Positions 1 through 15,500 of a stretch of 64,000 nt of DNA are shown one piece after another. The notes under the pieces were generated by a model. The model was not told where the DNA came from and made no database searches. It saw only the letters and a program-made list of their open reading frames with translations. Position 1 is the stretch's first letter, and the number at the start of each line of letters is the position of its first letter. This stretch comes from Planococcus citri (Eukaryota > Arthropoda > Insecta > Hemiptera > Pseudococcidae). A program made the position numbers and the translations under genes. Location of the stretch: contig NC_088678.1 of assembly GCF_950023065.1 (NCBI RefSeq), positions 44,940,580-45,004,579 of the forward strand, given 5' to 3'.

Positions 1-3000
1 TTTCTCCCGCAAGAGCGTCTTTGGTTTTTTCGACAATATAGAATTTTTTTTTAGTGAATCGCGGAGCCTCCGCCGTTATAATTTCATAACACCGATCTAG
101 TAAGGTAGTTTTATTCGTACAATAGACCAGATTTATGCGTAACAAAGCGGCCATCGACCTGCTGCTGAGTTCCCTTGGAATTAATAACTATACGTATATA
201 TTATAAATGCTCGTCCAGACGGCAAGGTCTTGTCCTTTTCTTTTTATATTTCTTAGATTCGTTTATACGAACGCGATGAAAATTGTAATTAACGTAAAAA
301 AATTGAAAGTTGAGAAGTTACTAGCTATCGTGGATGGTATTTGACTATTTGAATTTTTTTTTTTTTGAAAAAGTACAAAACAAACTTTTTTTGTTTAAAA
401 CAAAGAGTTTTTGCTTGCTAAAAATTAAACGTTTAAATATGTTTTAATGTATTTTTTGCTGAAAAACTCTTATTTTTTAAATTGCAAACTAAATTTTCAT
501 TTTTTATTAGGTAGATGGTGAAAAAATATAATTATTTGCAACACATTCCTTATAGTGAAAGTTTTGTTAAATCTTTTCAAGAATTTCACCAAAATCAAAA
601 AGTTTCAATAAATTTTAAAATTTCTTGAAAACGTTGAGAAAAAACAAAAAAAAAAAGAAATCTGAAAAACACGTTTTGAACAAAAAAAAACTTTGAAACT
701 GGATTTTATTTAAAACACAACGTTTGTCATAATTCAACGCTTTGAGTTTGAAATACTGCTTTTTTTTCCTACAATCCTGTTAAAGATTAAGGATACCTTA
801 AAGGTACCATTCAATAGATTTTAACCAATAAAAAGCCACGAATGTACGCCTCTTTAAAAACCAGCGTATTATCCTTTGAGGGTATTGATTTTTACCAAAT
901 TTAATGCCATTCAAATATATCTTTATTACCCCCCCCCCTCCTCGCAAACATAAATTCATCAACTAGCGATAAATACGCTTTAGTCTCTAGTAATTTTGAT
1001 ATGCATCAGACGTAGACATGGCTACTTAAGACAGAGAGAGGGAGAAAAAAAGCGAATTTTTCAACAAACGTATAAAATTCTGTAAAATTTGATCAAGTAA
1101 CTGCAACTCTGGGAACTTCCTATTTTGGTTACATTCCAACAAAATCGCATTTTGGGCTCCCTACTGACACGAGTGGAAAAATCGAAATTAAAATAAAATT
1201 CAGGTAAATATTAGTTTTCATTTCTCAGAGACGACAAAAAAAACAACTGAACAAATGAAAAAAATTTATAAAAATAATAAACTGTTAAGATTAAATAACA
1301 GGTCCCACGCTCAGATATTTACGAAATTGAATCGACCTTCAGCCACAAACATTTTTAAATTCTTCATTCCAACAAAATTGTACCGATATTTCGATCATTA
1401 TGAAAAATTGGCTAAATAAGCCCCCAATCCAAAGTTCCAAACTCACAGCCACATTAAAAAGTATATGAATTTGAATATCAAAACACAGTTTTTCGCAAAC
1501 ACCAACGAGCGACCGAAAAACAACTTTAAAAAGAAGTACGCGTATTTCAAAACACCCGAGAAAATTTCGAATAAATTTACAAAAATCGCGTAAACCGGAT
1601 TTCGATTTCACCGACACTGGCAGGCAGAAAGCAGAACTACGCTGATTTTCAAACATAAGCATTCGTGAAAATATATTATTGAAATAAAAACTTTACGAAT
1701 AAAATTATAATTTTTTTTATTCAACATTGCGAAACTTGATTCGTAATTCTGAACTATTCAGGCAGGTACTAGGCAGGGTACCCCACCTCGACGTAATACT
1801 TTTTTCAATAAATATTATAATCCAGACTATACAGCCAGCGCGGCGAACTAAACTTTATTTTCATGCGAAATCGAAATTTTTGCTTAATAGTATACCGACA
1901 AAATGGAAAAATCTATAGAATTTCACAAGTAAAACTTTCAAAATACCTAAGCAAGGCGATATTCAATTCGAATTCACCGACCCGGTAGACTTCACGAATA
2001 CCGAATATAGTAATTGCTTGAAAATTTATACAAAATCGTCCACCGCACTAGAATCAAAACCATTTTACCAAATGTGTTTTCTTCTATGCGTTTCCTTCTA
2101 AACACCAGAATACTAAAGGCTTTTTTACTATACCAGACTAATGGAAAGGAAATGTTTAATATTTTTTCGAGCTAAACGTCACTTGGACGTTGTCGTCGTC
2201 GTCGTCTACGACCGAGAATAATAATTCTCGTATTGTCGCGATGGGAGTGATATTTTACGAAGGTTTTGATACGAACGCGAGCGTCGAGAGACTCCTATAA
2301 ACCAGGAAACATCTAATTTACTTTACAGCAGACAAATCAAGTATTCGAAAAAATGAAAAATTGACTAGACAAATGAATTAGGGAGAAACAAACCGAATAA
2401 TTTTCAAACGAAAATGGGTCACATATTGTAAAAGGAATTGGCTAGGTTGGGTTTTAGTGTATCTAGACTTATGTATAATATGGTACCCAAATGCGTCAGA
2501 GACAGATCAGTGCTGCGATCAATTCGAGTGATCGCGATTGAAATTTCATCCAAATTTTTTAGAAATAGTCCAAACAAGCAAAAATTACACAAAACTCGAA
2601 TTTCAAAAGATATTGTTGCTTTCGTGTAAAAACATCCTTATCATATTAGGTTACATGGCAGAATAGAAACAAAACTGTGTAACTGAGATCGTGATAAATG
2701 TTAACAACACATAGAGCAAGATAACATCATCGACAATCGACATTATCGTCACATTTTTACTGGTTTCGTGAATTGAACGAAACATTCGCTGGTCCATTTT
2801 CACTTCTCAGAAAAGGGTGATAAAAAACGTGTTTCTTCCCTTCATCATAATATTGTGTATCGTGTAATAACAGGGTACCGCCTAGCATATGTTCTTTTTG
2901 GAGTGTAACGAGCTAACTACATAGAACCACCAAGCTATAAATCGTTGATACGTACATGAACTTTGTACGGAAACTTCGAATGTTTCGAAAGAAGTGCCAG

Positions 3001-4587
3001 AAGTCAAGTCAAAATGTTTCTTATTAAATTAATAATTTCAGTATAAAGTAATTCAAAATTTGCTTGATCAATTCCAACTTTCAACTTTTGTAGTTTAGCA
3101 TTTTTAAAAAAGTTTGCTCATTAGGACGAGTCAAATGCAAGTGTTGGATTCCCAGCTATCAAGTAGTAAAATGGAAATGAAATGTGATTAAAAAGTGTTT
3201 TAAGGAAATTCAGTTTCTTTTCGAAAATCATTTTCTCAAGTATCTCTGTAATAAGTATATTTTTTAGAGGGTCAATGCAAAAGAAAATTTTCTCAAAAAG
3301 CGGAACTCAATTATTCAACACAGGGTGCACAATTATTTTCAATTTTTCCGAGGTGAAATACAACAATCTGTCTGTCATCAGTTTTAAAAAATTTCCAGCC
3401 ACGGAACTCAATCTTTCAAACTTTGAGAGGACGAGCTGCCTAAAATGCCCCATCAAACTGGTCATGATTCACAAACTAATTATCTGCATGCCCGGGAAAA
3501 ATCGGAGGACGAATAAAATTTGAAAAATTGAAGAAATTTCATACGTAATCCTGAATAACGTACCTATTAAGAAACAAAGTTTCATCACACACATTTCAAC
3601 GAAATAACGCTGCATTTTTCTTTACAAGGACAATATATCCAAAATTTTTGAGAAGTGATTTCCCCCAATTTTTTTTATGCTTTTCCAGGCCAATTTTTCA
3701 CCCTAAACAGCAAAAAAAACTCGGACCAAACGAAGATAAATCAAAAAAGAATTCAGAGTAAGTAGGTATGTATACCATCAGGAAAAACTTCATAAACCTA
3801 AATTTCATTTTTTGATTTTTGGCAAACTTTTAAAATTTTGATATCGATTAAAACTCAAAATCTTATCGAAATAAATAGAATGTCAAATTCAGGTTTGTTC
3901 ATTTTATTATTTTTTTTTCATTAACAGAATTGATCTGTGGATTTTCAATTTTTCTGTTTCAAAAAAAAAAATCCTTAAAAAGGCCCAAATTAAATTCAGC
4001 ACCTTAAAAACTGGGATTCAACCATTTTCGTAGCTCTTTAAATGAATTTTCACGAGCCTGAATCACCATTTAAAATATCAAAAGTTCATTATAAATCAAA
4101 AAATGAAATTTTTTATTAGAAATCTTTTCTCGCAGGATATTTTTGTTATATTTTCCCAATTTTTCTTCATCCGGTACAAAAAATATTTACCGTTAAGGAT
4201 TCTTTCCTCGTCTAAAAAAATTCATAAATTTTTCATTTTCATTTTTTTTTTTTTTTTTTTTTTTGGTTTTTTGATTTACCTACACTTCTTAAAATGATGT
4301 TCACTGATCCAAAGTACATCAATATTTTTACATCTTTACTAACTAAAATGAAAAAAATCTTCACTTCCGATTAACTTTTCAGCTACGAGTAAATTTCCAA
4401 ATTTTTCTCAACTTTTCGATTCAGAATTTGAATTCGAAATATTTCCATTCCCCAATCTTTCCTTTAATTCCAAGCTCAAGTTCAAACCCCCAAAAGATTT
4501 TCAAATGCGTAACAAAGCAAAACTAAAAGCAAGAAATGCTTCGTAAAATTAAAATACATACTCGTATTTCGAAAAACTTCATCTTAC
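1..4587. other. AT-rich non-coding stretch downstream of MTMR exon 2
   Basis: The MTMR3/4-like gene runs leftward out of the window, so this stretch is probably its next intron. I read both strands for the segment that should follow (the end of the GRAM region and the start of the phosphatase domain) and did not find it. The stretch holds poly-A/T runs, a C-run near 928 and a short (GTC)5 run at 2192-2206. The open frames present are short, AT-driven and unlike known proteins. Confidence 0.5.
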
Positions 4588-7500
4588 CTCAAATCTTAAA
4601 TTATCCTTAACGTGATTAGTTTCGCCATTGCCGACTAAATACGATGAAATTTCTTCGCCCCCTTCTTCGCAAGCCCAAGCGTAATACACGAATGCGAACA
4701 ATTCATCTATATTTTTCGGAGGCTTGATAGATCGTTCGATTTTACGATGCCAATCGACGCATACGTCGTTCGACGGAAAGCTGCATCTGAAAACAAACGA
4801 CCGAAAAAAATATTTAATTAATGAATCAACATTTCCTTTTATAAACTTTGTAATCTACCTGTAGCGGCGCGAGCCTTATACAATATTCTCTCGCGTAGAA
4901 AATCAAAACGCACATAATGAAGTATAATTACGCTTCGCTAACGTTACGTTTTTGCTTTTGATGTCGAGCGTACACTAATTAACGCCACAAAATAGCTAAA
5001 ATAATTACAATCCCGCCGGTCAACGCGTTAAACGCGCGTACTAACTTTTTTTTTCTTGTTGATAAAACATGAAAATTGATAACAATAAAAAAAGACGTAA
5101 GTAATTTATTAAAAACTTCGGAACTGTAACGTTGAAATGAAAATTAATAATTTTAATTGTGAAATTATTGCCCGGCGCGCGGCGGAACTTTGAAACGAAA
5201 ATACCTTGAAAAAAAAATAAACAAATACTGAAATGCTACTTAAATACCTACTTACATTTTTTTTGTTTTTGCCATAATACGAGTACGTAGACATATACAT
5301 AATAACTCACTACATTACACACATTACTATGACACCTCTTCTCTACCTTTCGCACGTGATATATTATATTTTCCATCTCGTATGGCGAATTTTTACCCCA
5401 TTAACGCGAGAAATTCGAAAATAATTTTTCGTCTCATTGGAGAACGTCATTTTTGAAACATGGCAACGAAATTGAGGGTTAAATTAAAAACCGAAAAGTC
5501 TTCCTCGTCCAAATAAAAAACCAATTTTTCTCGGGTATCGGGCAGGTGAGAATTTACAACGTGGTTACACCACGTCAACACATTTTTAGGTAGCAAGTTT
5601 AGACAGCTTGACTAACACTCTCCGACGAGTATTCATCGATAATTTGGCCACCAGGAGGGAGCAGTAACACAGAAGCTGAAATACTAACACACTGGTATAT
5701 TTTTTTTCTGTCGTTCATATTTTTATTTATATTATCGATTTTCTTCGTATGCAAATATTACGTCCGTTTTTTCTTTTCAAACACTTACACATTTGAATAA
5801 ATCGCACATATTTTTTTTCAGAATGTCAAAATGAAAAATAACATGAAAATTTTGCGTAGGAAATTTTCGATAATTAGGCAGAAATATTTCTTAAAGGGAA
5901 ATTATAAATTATCATTGTTGACAAATTAAATCACAATACCAGAATGTTATACGATTTCCGTATTCGAAAATTTTTCCCATTTTCCTAAAAATGTTGAAAT
6001 CTAAAAAACAGACACTTTTTTACATGATATCGATTAATGATTAGACCACAAAGGAATATTAATGGAAACAAGTCTAGCAAACATCCTGGCCATGAATGTA
6101 AAAATACAAAATTAACATATTGAAGAAATAAAATTATATCATCACGAAGAAACTTGGAAATTGAATTTTTCTCAAATCAAGCATTTTCAAAAAAAAAAAA
6201 AATCAAATTGGTTTTTATTATTTTTTCTCAAACTAGGCACTCATGAGGTGTACTTGTCGTTGTGAGATGAAAATTCTCAAGAATTTCGTGTTTCCAAAAA
6301 AATCTAAACACGCACTCACATTACTATCCCTATTTTCAAATTTTTTTATTTCACGAAACTTGTAGAAAATTTGTCGCGAAATCATCTCAAAAAACGAGGA
6401 AAGAATTTGAGATTTCTTCAACTATGTATAAATTAGGATGAAAACACCCAAGAAATAACTCGGCAGATTTTGATGAAACTCCAGCAGAAACCTTCATTTT
6501 GAGTTGAAAGTAACTCACAGTGATGTCTATCAAAATCTGATATTCAAAAATCACGACTTTTCGCGACCTTTTTCCGCGACTTTGTTTTCAGTACCCCCTC
6601 ATCTTTTAACGAAAAAAAAACAACAAAAAAAACGGGTTTCCAATAAAGTTTACGTTTTTTTCAAGGGAGTTTTTGACCAACTTTCAATAGTTTCCATGTG
6701 ACATGAAAAAATATGTGAAATGAAATACATAAGTATTATATGTACTCTGTACCAGTGTACCACTAAAGAAATATAAAAGAAATTGAAAACTTTATTTATA
6801 ATTCAATGAAATGAATATTAGGTATCAAGTAGGAAGTACTTCAATAAAAAATTGAATTTTTAGTCGAGATGATTTTCAGCGACTTTTTGATGATTTTTGG
6901 TAATAATCGCGACTTTTCTGAGACTTTCGCGACCTGGTAGACATACTGACTCAGAAAAAGTTTAGCTCTGGAGTTGAACCACTTGAACCCGAAGACTAGA
7001 AATGGGCCCTAACAGAGGTGTAACGATTATAATCGATGCTGCATCGATTAATCGGCTAAAAAAATTTGCTGTTCCATGATTGGTTGGAATTGAGTGACGT
7101 CAGTCATCGCCATAAATGTTTTCTGAACCATTATCCGAACAATTTTCAATTTCATTTTTTTATTCAAAAGTAATTGTAATGAAAGGGTTGAAGAGAAAAT
7201 GAAAATATGAAACATCACATAACAAATTAAAACCAAAAGGAAGACATAAAATCAAGATTTGGATTAATTTAAAAAATTACCCAAGGTCCGATTAATCGAT
7301 TACGGACGATTATATAAATAATCGGCGATTATTAATCGGAAGTAATCGATTATAATCGTAATCGTTACACCTCTGGGCTCTAAGAAGAGGACATTTTTGA
7401 TAAAATCCTGGTTTTTTCGCTCTTATCGCTGCTCAACCTGTTTTGGGAAAAATGGCCCAGTCTCAAATGAAAGTACATATTTCAGATTCTGTATCGATTT

Positions 7501-10500
7501 ATGCCACTATCGTCAAAATCCAAGACCACGTTTATGGGTTTACTAAAGCGGCTAAAAATGTGCAAATCGCTTTTTTTGGATAAATTTGTGTTTTGAATAT
7601 TTTTTCTTCGCAAATATTTCGCATTAATTTACTTGTCCAAAAAATTGAATGATATCATTTCTGAAACTGAGGAAATATTAATTTTCAGCTTTGGAAGCAC
7701 CTAATTTTAAAAATTGTTTGCGAGGCTCCCCAAATTAAAAAAAAAAAATCAAATATTTTTCGAACCCATTTTAATATCGACTCCTTCGGCTATCTATATT
7801 TTACAAACAGCAATTGCAATACACGCTTACTCATTTCAAAAATGCTGCCTTAGTGATAATAAGGGTGGTCTAGTTTTGGCACCACTCATCAGAAATTTGT
7901 TTTTTTTTTAAAACTCCTGTGCTTTGAAAATCACCAAATAAGAAAAAAACGTCAAAATGTAGCCATTTGGAACCAGGAAAATCGAACTCAAATACGTACA
8001 TTTCATTTCAATTCTAAAGTCATTTGTAGGCAGGGTTGCCATTTTTCTTCAAGAATAATTTTGTAGGATTTCAGAAGATTCATTTTAAACGAGAGTTTAG
8101 TACTCCAGTAGATCCTTATTCCTGCATAACTTCGAGTTAGTTCTCGATCAAATCTAATTTGAAGCAATCTTTGAACCTCAAAAATAAAGAAATGTCAAAA
8201 AAAATTAAAATCAGTCTACTACACTTGAATAAAAAAAAAATGATAAGGACAGATAAAAGTTTGTAACCATGAAAAGTATACAGAATCGAATTTCTTTTCA
8301 AATAAACTGAACAAAAGTCAATATTACAACGCCCCCCCAGGGTTGCTAACAAAATTTCTTGGAAGAAATGCAGTACTTTTGCAGTACTTTTTGCAGTACT
8401 TTTTGCAGTACCTTGTTTTTTTAATCCAGCTTACACCGACCCCCCCCAAAAAAAAATCTTTTTGAAACAGTTGGAATTAAGCAGCAATTTTTTAGTTTAC
8501 ATGGAAAAACTTGTTAATTTCAGTTTGTTTTCAGTTTCAGCTTTCATATCTTGAGGTTCAAAAAATTTTTTAAAAAAGAAGAATTCCATTTTTTCAGGAG
8601 TTTTCAAACACTAATTTGCCACTTGGCAGCAAAAACTTGAAATTTCAAACGCTAAAATTATGAAGAAATCCGAATAAGTTGAATTTATAATTTGTAATTA
8701 GGGTATATATTCATAGCCTATCATGACTGAAAAAAAATCGTTTTCATTTTTCAATTTTTAGAGGCCTTAAACATAAAAACTTTATCATTTTGAAAAAAAA
8801 TAAAATAATAACCATAAAAGTAAACAAGAAAGTAGCCCGAGCGTAGCGAGGACAAAAACTTTTGGAAATTTCTGTTTTGATAAATGAAAGAACACTGTTT
8901 TTTATGGGAAGAAGTTGATTTTCTTTGCTTAAAAATTTCAGAATTTGAACAATTTTTTAAAATATATTTCAGTTCCAAAAAAGAAAAGCAAAAAAGCCCG
9001 AACGAAGTGTTAGGGTAAAACAGGGGGTTCTTATGGTTCAGGGGAAAAGTCTCACTTACGCCACCTGGTACCTTAACCCTAAAACAACCCAGTTCGTATA
9101 GAACACTGAACCCACAAGGTATAAATACCTATCTCAGTCTACCCAACTACTACTCTCCACAACTCGTCGTAAATCAATAATCAACACTCACATACAGATA
9201 AACGGATATATTCGTGTCTCTTATTTGATGTACAAATGCACTAGCGTTGCTACGACTAATACTAATACAGTGCAATAACTTGCAAGATTCTGCTGTTTAA
9301 AGAGGCGTTTCCTATACAGAGATGGCATGAGCCAGCGTTAAAAGCTCATTACTACTCATAAGAAGATAAAAGGAAACTGCAAGGCGGCTCGCTTCGGCAA
9401 TCTCGGCCGTCGTCTCCACTGAACCAGTACACCAGATGGCGCTGTACCGGTTGCAGTGTTGCCGCCTGCCTGGGCATCAAATTACCACTGTAGAGTGGTA
9501 ACATGGAGTCCCAAGTACCCTCTACAGAAGTAAGGGCATAGGCTCTCAAAATTTTTGTATTTCGAGCAATAAAAAAAAAATTTTCATGTGAGGAGTTTAT
9601 TTTTGGATTTAAACATCTTTTTGAGTTTGAATGATGGATTTTTAGAAAGTTTGATTTTGAAAAAGAAAAACCAATAGACCTAGAAATTCAGAAAAAGAGA
9701 AACTGCATTCAGCCCGAGCGAAGCGAGGGCGAAAAATTCTTAAAATGTGCTATTCAAGTCTCACAAAAGTTGGTAAGTAATTAAACCTCTTTATTAAGAC
9801 TAAAAATTTTCAAAATTTATTGACATTGACGAGTCCCAACACGATCAGCACATTTGGGCAAATTTGCTGACTTTTTATAATTTGACAACTTTGGGTAGGT
9901 GGTCCGTTGGAAAAATTGAAAGGTATACATAGATGAAAACTGACCAAACATAATGTGATTTTTATGAGTTTTTTTAAAATTGAGAAATATGAAAAGATAA
10001 CCAAAATATTGCCCGAGCAAAGTGAGGGCGAAAAAAAATTTTGTGGAATTTTGTTTGAAAAATAGTGGTTTTTAACCATTTTAAGCACAATTTTCACCAA
10101 AAACCGAAATGAGTTTGAGAAAAAATGCAGTACTTTTCAGGCAAAATGCAGTACTTTACAGTACTTGCAGTACCGAGGATTTCAATGCAGTACTTTTACA
10201 GTACTTGCAGTACCTGCAGTACCTGTTAGACACCCTGCCCCCCCCCCAATATCTCATCAGTCATCACTACATCACTTCATCGTCCTCTCTTCCACTCAGA
10301 ACACCTACTTTTAAAAAATAAGTTCAGAACTAAAAATTTTCCGTTGTATCCAAATCCATTTATGAAAAACCCAGAGTGAAGCAGCAATTGTTCTTCTGAA
10401 CTGAGTAATTTCAGTAAGAAAAATCGACAAGTATCATCACATTCTAGTTATTCCTTCGTGATCATGAGCATTGATTTTTCAACGATCGTATAATTTGTTT

Positions 10501-12508
10501 CTATCAATCAGCAATCACAGCCACTTTGCATTCTCTCTTCACATCACCAAATCTATATTACACTGTTTCTTACACCATAAAAGATCTCTACTCGTATTGC
10601 TGGTACGCCATAAACATTTACAAAAAAAGACGTACAATCGTTAACCTCTCGTTACTCGAGATGAGGTATACGACTTCTACATGACGACATAAATCTCATT
10701 AGTCGATAGCTCAATACTCAACACATCAGCAAGTACACGATATGCAGCGTATAAAAAATTATATTACTTTTCAAAGACGAACTTCAATCAAAACTATACG
10801 CGCATCGGCAACAATACCCAATAAATTCTCTTAAACGGTGCTCAATATGGTGAGAAAATAAAAAGAAGGCAAAAGAAGGTCTCGGGATAGTCTTTTTATG
10901 AGCCTTCTATAAATGTACTACACTACTAGGTAATAATTCAATACATCGTATCTCTACGAGTATACAAGCAAGTACATCAACTATATACATAACATACATG
11001 TCGGCCAATTGATGGCAAATGAAAATACCACACATATCGCCAGTGATAAGAGCCGATAATAGGAGAATTACGAATAGAAGTGACACGTCGTTCGTAAAAA
11101 AATCATAGCAAAAAACACATTCCTTTCACCACGTGTACCGTACCCCCATCCACAGTTCCACGCTTCTGCCGTCAAATAAAAAGACGTAACTGAGCGAATA
11201 AAATAATGAAGGTATGCAGATGTATTGTAAACTGTCTCATATTACGTACATACAAACAAACACTATGTGTATAGACACACCATCAGCACTATTTATGTAT
11301 TTACGAAGGGAAAAAACACTTACGTTGCTCTTTTCCAAGTCCCAAGTCTCAACCCATCGCGAATTTACCGCGTAACAAATTCCTATCGCTCGCTATCGCA
11401 TAGATAAAGCACTTCATCTTACCAATTATCTCCTAACCTATCGCAATAAAATCACGTAAAATAATTGCAACCTCGTCGCAGACACGCTGCTACGAGTATT
11501 ATTCCCTCTCGCCAACAAAAAACCACTGCCATACACAGGTGCTGATTAAAAACCTATTTTTAAACACACCGCCGCGGCCATCAACCGAATCGAAACTAGA
11601 CAAAATCAGTTTTTTTTTCGCCATGGTTTAGGTCTACCTCCTACAGGTACTGGTAGTACGTACATAGATATAGGTATGCAAAACAAAACGCTCGGCTGCT
11701 TTTTGAACATTCTGCCGGTGTACCTCGCCAACTTCGACTCGACTACAATTCCAGGAATTTACCAGGAAATAAGAATCGTCGTGTGTTATACAAACCATTT
11801 ACAGAGAGAACGGTAAAGAAATAGTGCAAAATAGGTACGAGCGAACCGCGTTAATTAATTGAAAATTTTTTATACCATTGTCGAGGTTGTACGTTAATGG
11901 AAGTCATCCTTATGCGACCCTTTCTAGGTTTTCTAATCGATACTTTTCTCTTTTTTTCCACTTTTAATCATACACACACTTTTCGCGAACATATTCGAGT
12001 GTCGATTCTAATCGACCGCATGGTGTACATATGTACAATGTACATGAAGAACGTGGTTTAAAAAACCATACGAACTTCGCCAAATATTTTGTTCCGTAGC
12101 AATAAGGTCACGAATCACAATGTAGGTAAATAAAAAAGCGTCCTTAGAATCGAAAAAAAAGAAGAGAAAAAATTACTTTTTGTTGGGTTTTTCATCGCTC
12201 AAAATTTTTCAATATTTTTGTACGAAAATGTATCCAGTAAGATAAGGCGTTGGTCTCAAGGTGTGTCACGTCGATACTGTAAAGTTAAATCGTATTTCGT
12301 GACTTTTTTAGGACCGCTAGAAAACTTCAGTTTTTATGAATTTTTCTCAGAAAAATTTGTCTCTGATAAACTAGAACTTTTTTAGAAAAATTGAATTTTA
12401 TCATCAAGAAAAACACGATTCAACTCGGTGAAAAATTTTGATGAGACTCGACTGCTTTTTTTATTTTTGGTTCATTCTGAAAATATTGACTTTCTAACTT
12501 AATTCAAC

Positions 12509-12540
<32 letters not shown>

Positions 12541-15500
12541 GTAGAAACGAACCAAATTTAAATTTATAAAAATTCATCAGTAACTGAAAAATTAAAATTG
12601 AGTTTGAAAAAATCCATTTCTAAAAAGGATTTCAAAATAAAAAAAGTTGCTGCTTTCAACTACATACAATAATATTATGTATTTTTACCACCAAATAATT
12701 CACATTTTTTATTATTCTCTCCTCATTCTACATGCTTCCTTCAATTTTGAAAAACAAATGTTTGTTATTTTGCAGTGAGCGAGATGAATAGGGAGGGGGG
12801 GTCTCAAAATTTACGTAAATAATGCGATTTAAATTAGGCAAATACTCACTTATAAAATCTGAATACCCAATGCTTCGTTAATTTCCACCTGCAATTCTGA
12901 AAATTTCTCAATCCTACTAAAAAATTCACCACATCAAAATAAGTACAGCGAATTCGCAAATCACACCAACAAGAAATACAACCCTTAATCCCTCAAACCT
13001 GTTGCAAAACATCACATATTCGCTACACTGACACGATTAAAATCGTAATGCTCGCTATTTAGTCACATTCAATCAGAACATTAACAATCAATAATCACAA
13101 TTTTTTTCGCTCGCAATACAGGTAGGGTACCTATACTACGAGTACACTACGTACATCTTCGCCTCGCCACCGCATCGAAAACGCAATTTGAAAAATCGAA
13201 CGAGGAAATCATTACTCTCTCGCGTCTGGCATGGCATCGTTGTTTGACAAATAAATTAACACACATCGTAAATTGTAATTTATTACGTTCATTGTTCACT
13301 TCACCACCCCAACGATAAATACATTAGAAAACTCGTGTACTACTTTCTCATTTTAGAAACGTAAACAAACGAAGCGACCGAAGCACGCGATTTTCGATTT
13401 TCCATCCTTTACACACTTACCTACATATAGTACCTAAGCCAATCCTTAACACGTGAAAAATTCGAAAAATACTCTCCGAAGTTCGTCCTCTTTAAAGTAT
13501 CGTCCTTGACATTGAATTACACGATGAAGATGTATTATATTTTTCATCGTCGTCGTTTTGGGAGAGAATGCGAAAAAAAAAATACGGATATATTTTCTTT
13601 AAAATTCAAACATCAACGTCGTTCGTCGCCGTTGTTGTTGTCGTAGTCGTTCACATCGTTAATCTACCAAAATACTACCTCGGTACTCTAAATCAATCTA
13701 TTCAAATCGAAAAGCTCGATAAAAGCTCCAAGTACCGGTTAATATTCATGACGCGATGCTCTGGCACGTATTTTTTTTTCTTTTTTATAAATCATTCCGA
13801 ACGTGGTTTACGCACAACGAATAATTAATAGAAGAGGAAGTATAAATGCGTTCATTAATATCCAACACACTTACGCATTGTTTCAAATTAGCATAATTTT
13901 TCAAAAATTAAAACACGCTTTTTCAAACCTTTGGCTCTGGGACTGGCATAGAAGAAGATACGATGGAAGTGAAACCACTCAACGGCTACTATGATTCGAC
14001 ATTTTAAACCGATGTTTTTTTTCGCTCCTTTTTTCGTAAACTCGAGATTTATTCGTAAAAATACGAGAACCGAGCTTAAACCTTTAAAAAAATAAAAGCT
14101 TTTTGTGGAAAACTACGACACTTTGTTACAAATGGAATGAATCGTTTAGATCACGTGCTCGACTGTACAGGGTGATTCGTCAGGAAACTATTCAAAGTGC
14201 ACAACACTAACATTATTCGAAACGAATTGCCTTTGAAGTGCATTGGAAGGTGTAAATCGCCTAGCTCTACAAGGGCAATGGTTAAAATTCATGAAAATCA
14301 AAATTTTTGTCAAGGTTTCCTGTAGACAAAAAAGGGACGTTTTTTTCGTCATTAAAATTGAAGCTAAAAACAAATCAATTTCAAAGAACGAGTCCAAAAT
14401 TCAAGACGACAGCTTTTCAAAAAATTTCGAAATTGAAAATTTTTTCTGTTCATCCCACTACTAGGCACACAGTAAAGCTGATGCTATTAAAAAATTAACC
14501 TCTTTGCTGGAATTGTTTACAACAAAGGCTGAAAAAACACCTTGATTTTCACCAAATCCAAATGCGACATTAGGAGGGGAGAGGGTTCACTTCTGAGTTG
14601 AAAACTCTAACACAAGAAATTTTAGCCATCAATCCCGAATTCCCCACCTCAAAGGAAGATGAAGCAGAAAGTTTACAAAAAAGAGAAATGAAAAAACATG
14701 TTTTTTGTTTTTTTTTCAGAGTGAGATAAAAATGTGAGATTTATATTTTCACAGCTGTCTGACCTATTGACCTTCAAATTGGCTGACTATACTAGTCTCT
14801 ATCAAAGATTCAAAAAGTATCAATTTTTTCGACGTTTAATAAATTTAAATCACCTAAACTGAAATTTTCAAATAAGCTAGCTGAATATCCTATACTCACA
14901 TGCTGAACCACCCTGTATAATCACGCTCGCTACACCACAACATTCGTACTACCAGCATAAAAAATATGCAATCTGTTTGAAAATTTTATCAGCAACAAAA
15001 TACCGCAACAACCGTTAAATAAAATTATCGATAATTGAAAAAAAACCTCTATAATTAGAAACTTTCTTATCAAACAGAAAACACAATTCGCATCTGTGTT
15101 TAAACAAGTAAGTACTGTGTGTACATTAACACGATTCTCTATCGAGATTAAAACCGAAATTCAATACTTGAAAATCTAACACGCCGCGCAGCGAATTTTT
15201 TAATTTTACGATACTGTAACGATTTAATGCAATAAAAAAATCGAGCCGGAAACCAAACCAGATTGCAACGAATGCTCTGAAATAAATCACTTAAAATAAC
15301 GCGTAAAGTGTTTCGCACTCTTATTCTACGATTTTCACAAAATGTTCGAAACATTTTTATCGTCCGAGCTAATTTGATTTTCGACCAATTAAGTACCCTA
15401 CTACTACGTAGTACACGTACCTCTATTTGTACCTACTACACACTTATCTAACGTAGACGTACCAACGAGCGATCATTTTTTTTCAATTTGAAAAAAATTA

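Larger units (their letters stand above)
8338..10237. mobile_element. 1.9 kb non-autonomous DNA transposon, GCAGTACT family, with nested solo LTR
   Basis: The left end is CAGGGTTGCTAACA and the right end, reversed, is CAGGGTGTCTAACA. Arrays of GCAGTACTTTT follow the left end (about 8369-8411) and precede the right end (about 10126-10225), again in one orientation. Both flanks are runs of C, so a target duplication is possible but cannot be proven. The interior carries four copies of a module marked by GCCCGAGCGAAGCGAGGGC (8835, 8996, 9712, 10011). The second copy is split by the LTR at 9008-9526. There is no transposase. The terminal consensus is shared with the elements at 6518 and 27432. 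Confidence 0.75.

Noticed and set aside
8031..8060. Lone CAGGGTTGCC resembling a left transposon end
   Set aside because: No matching right end found.
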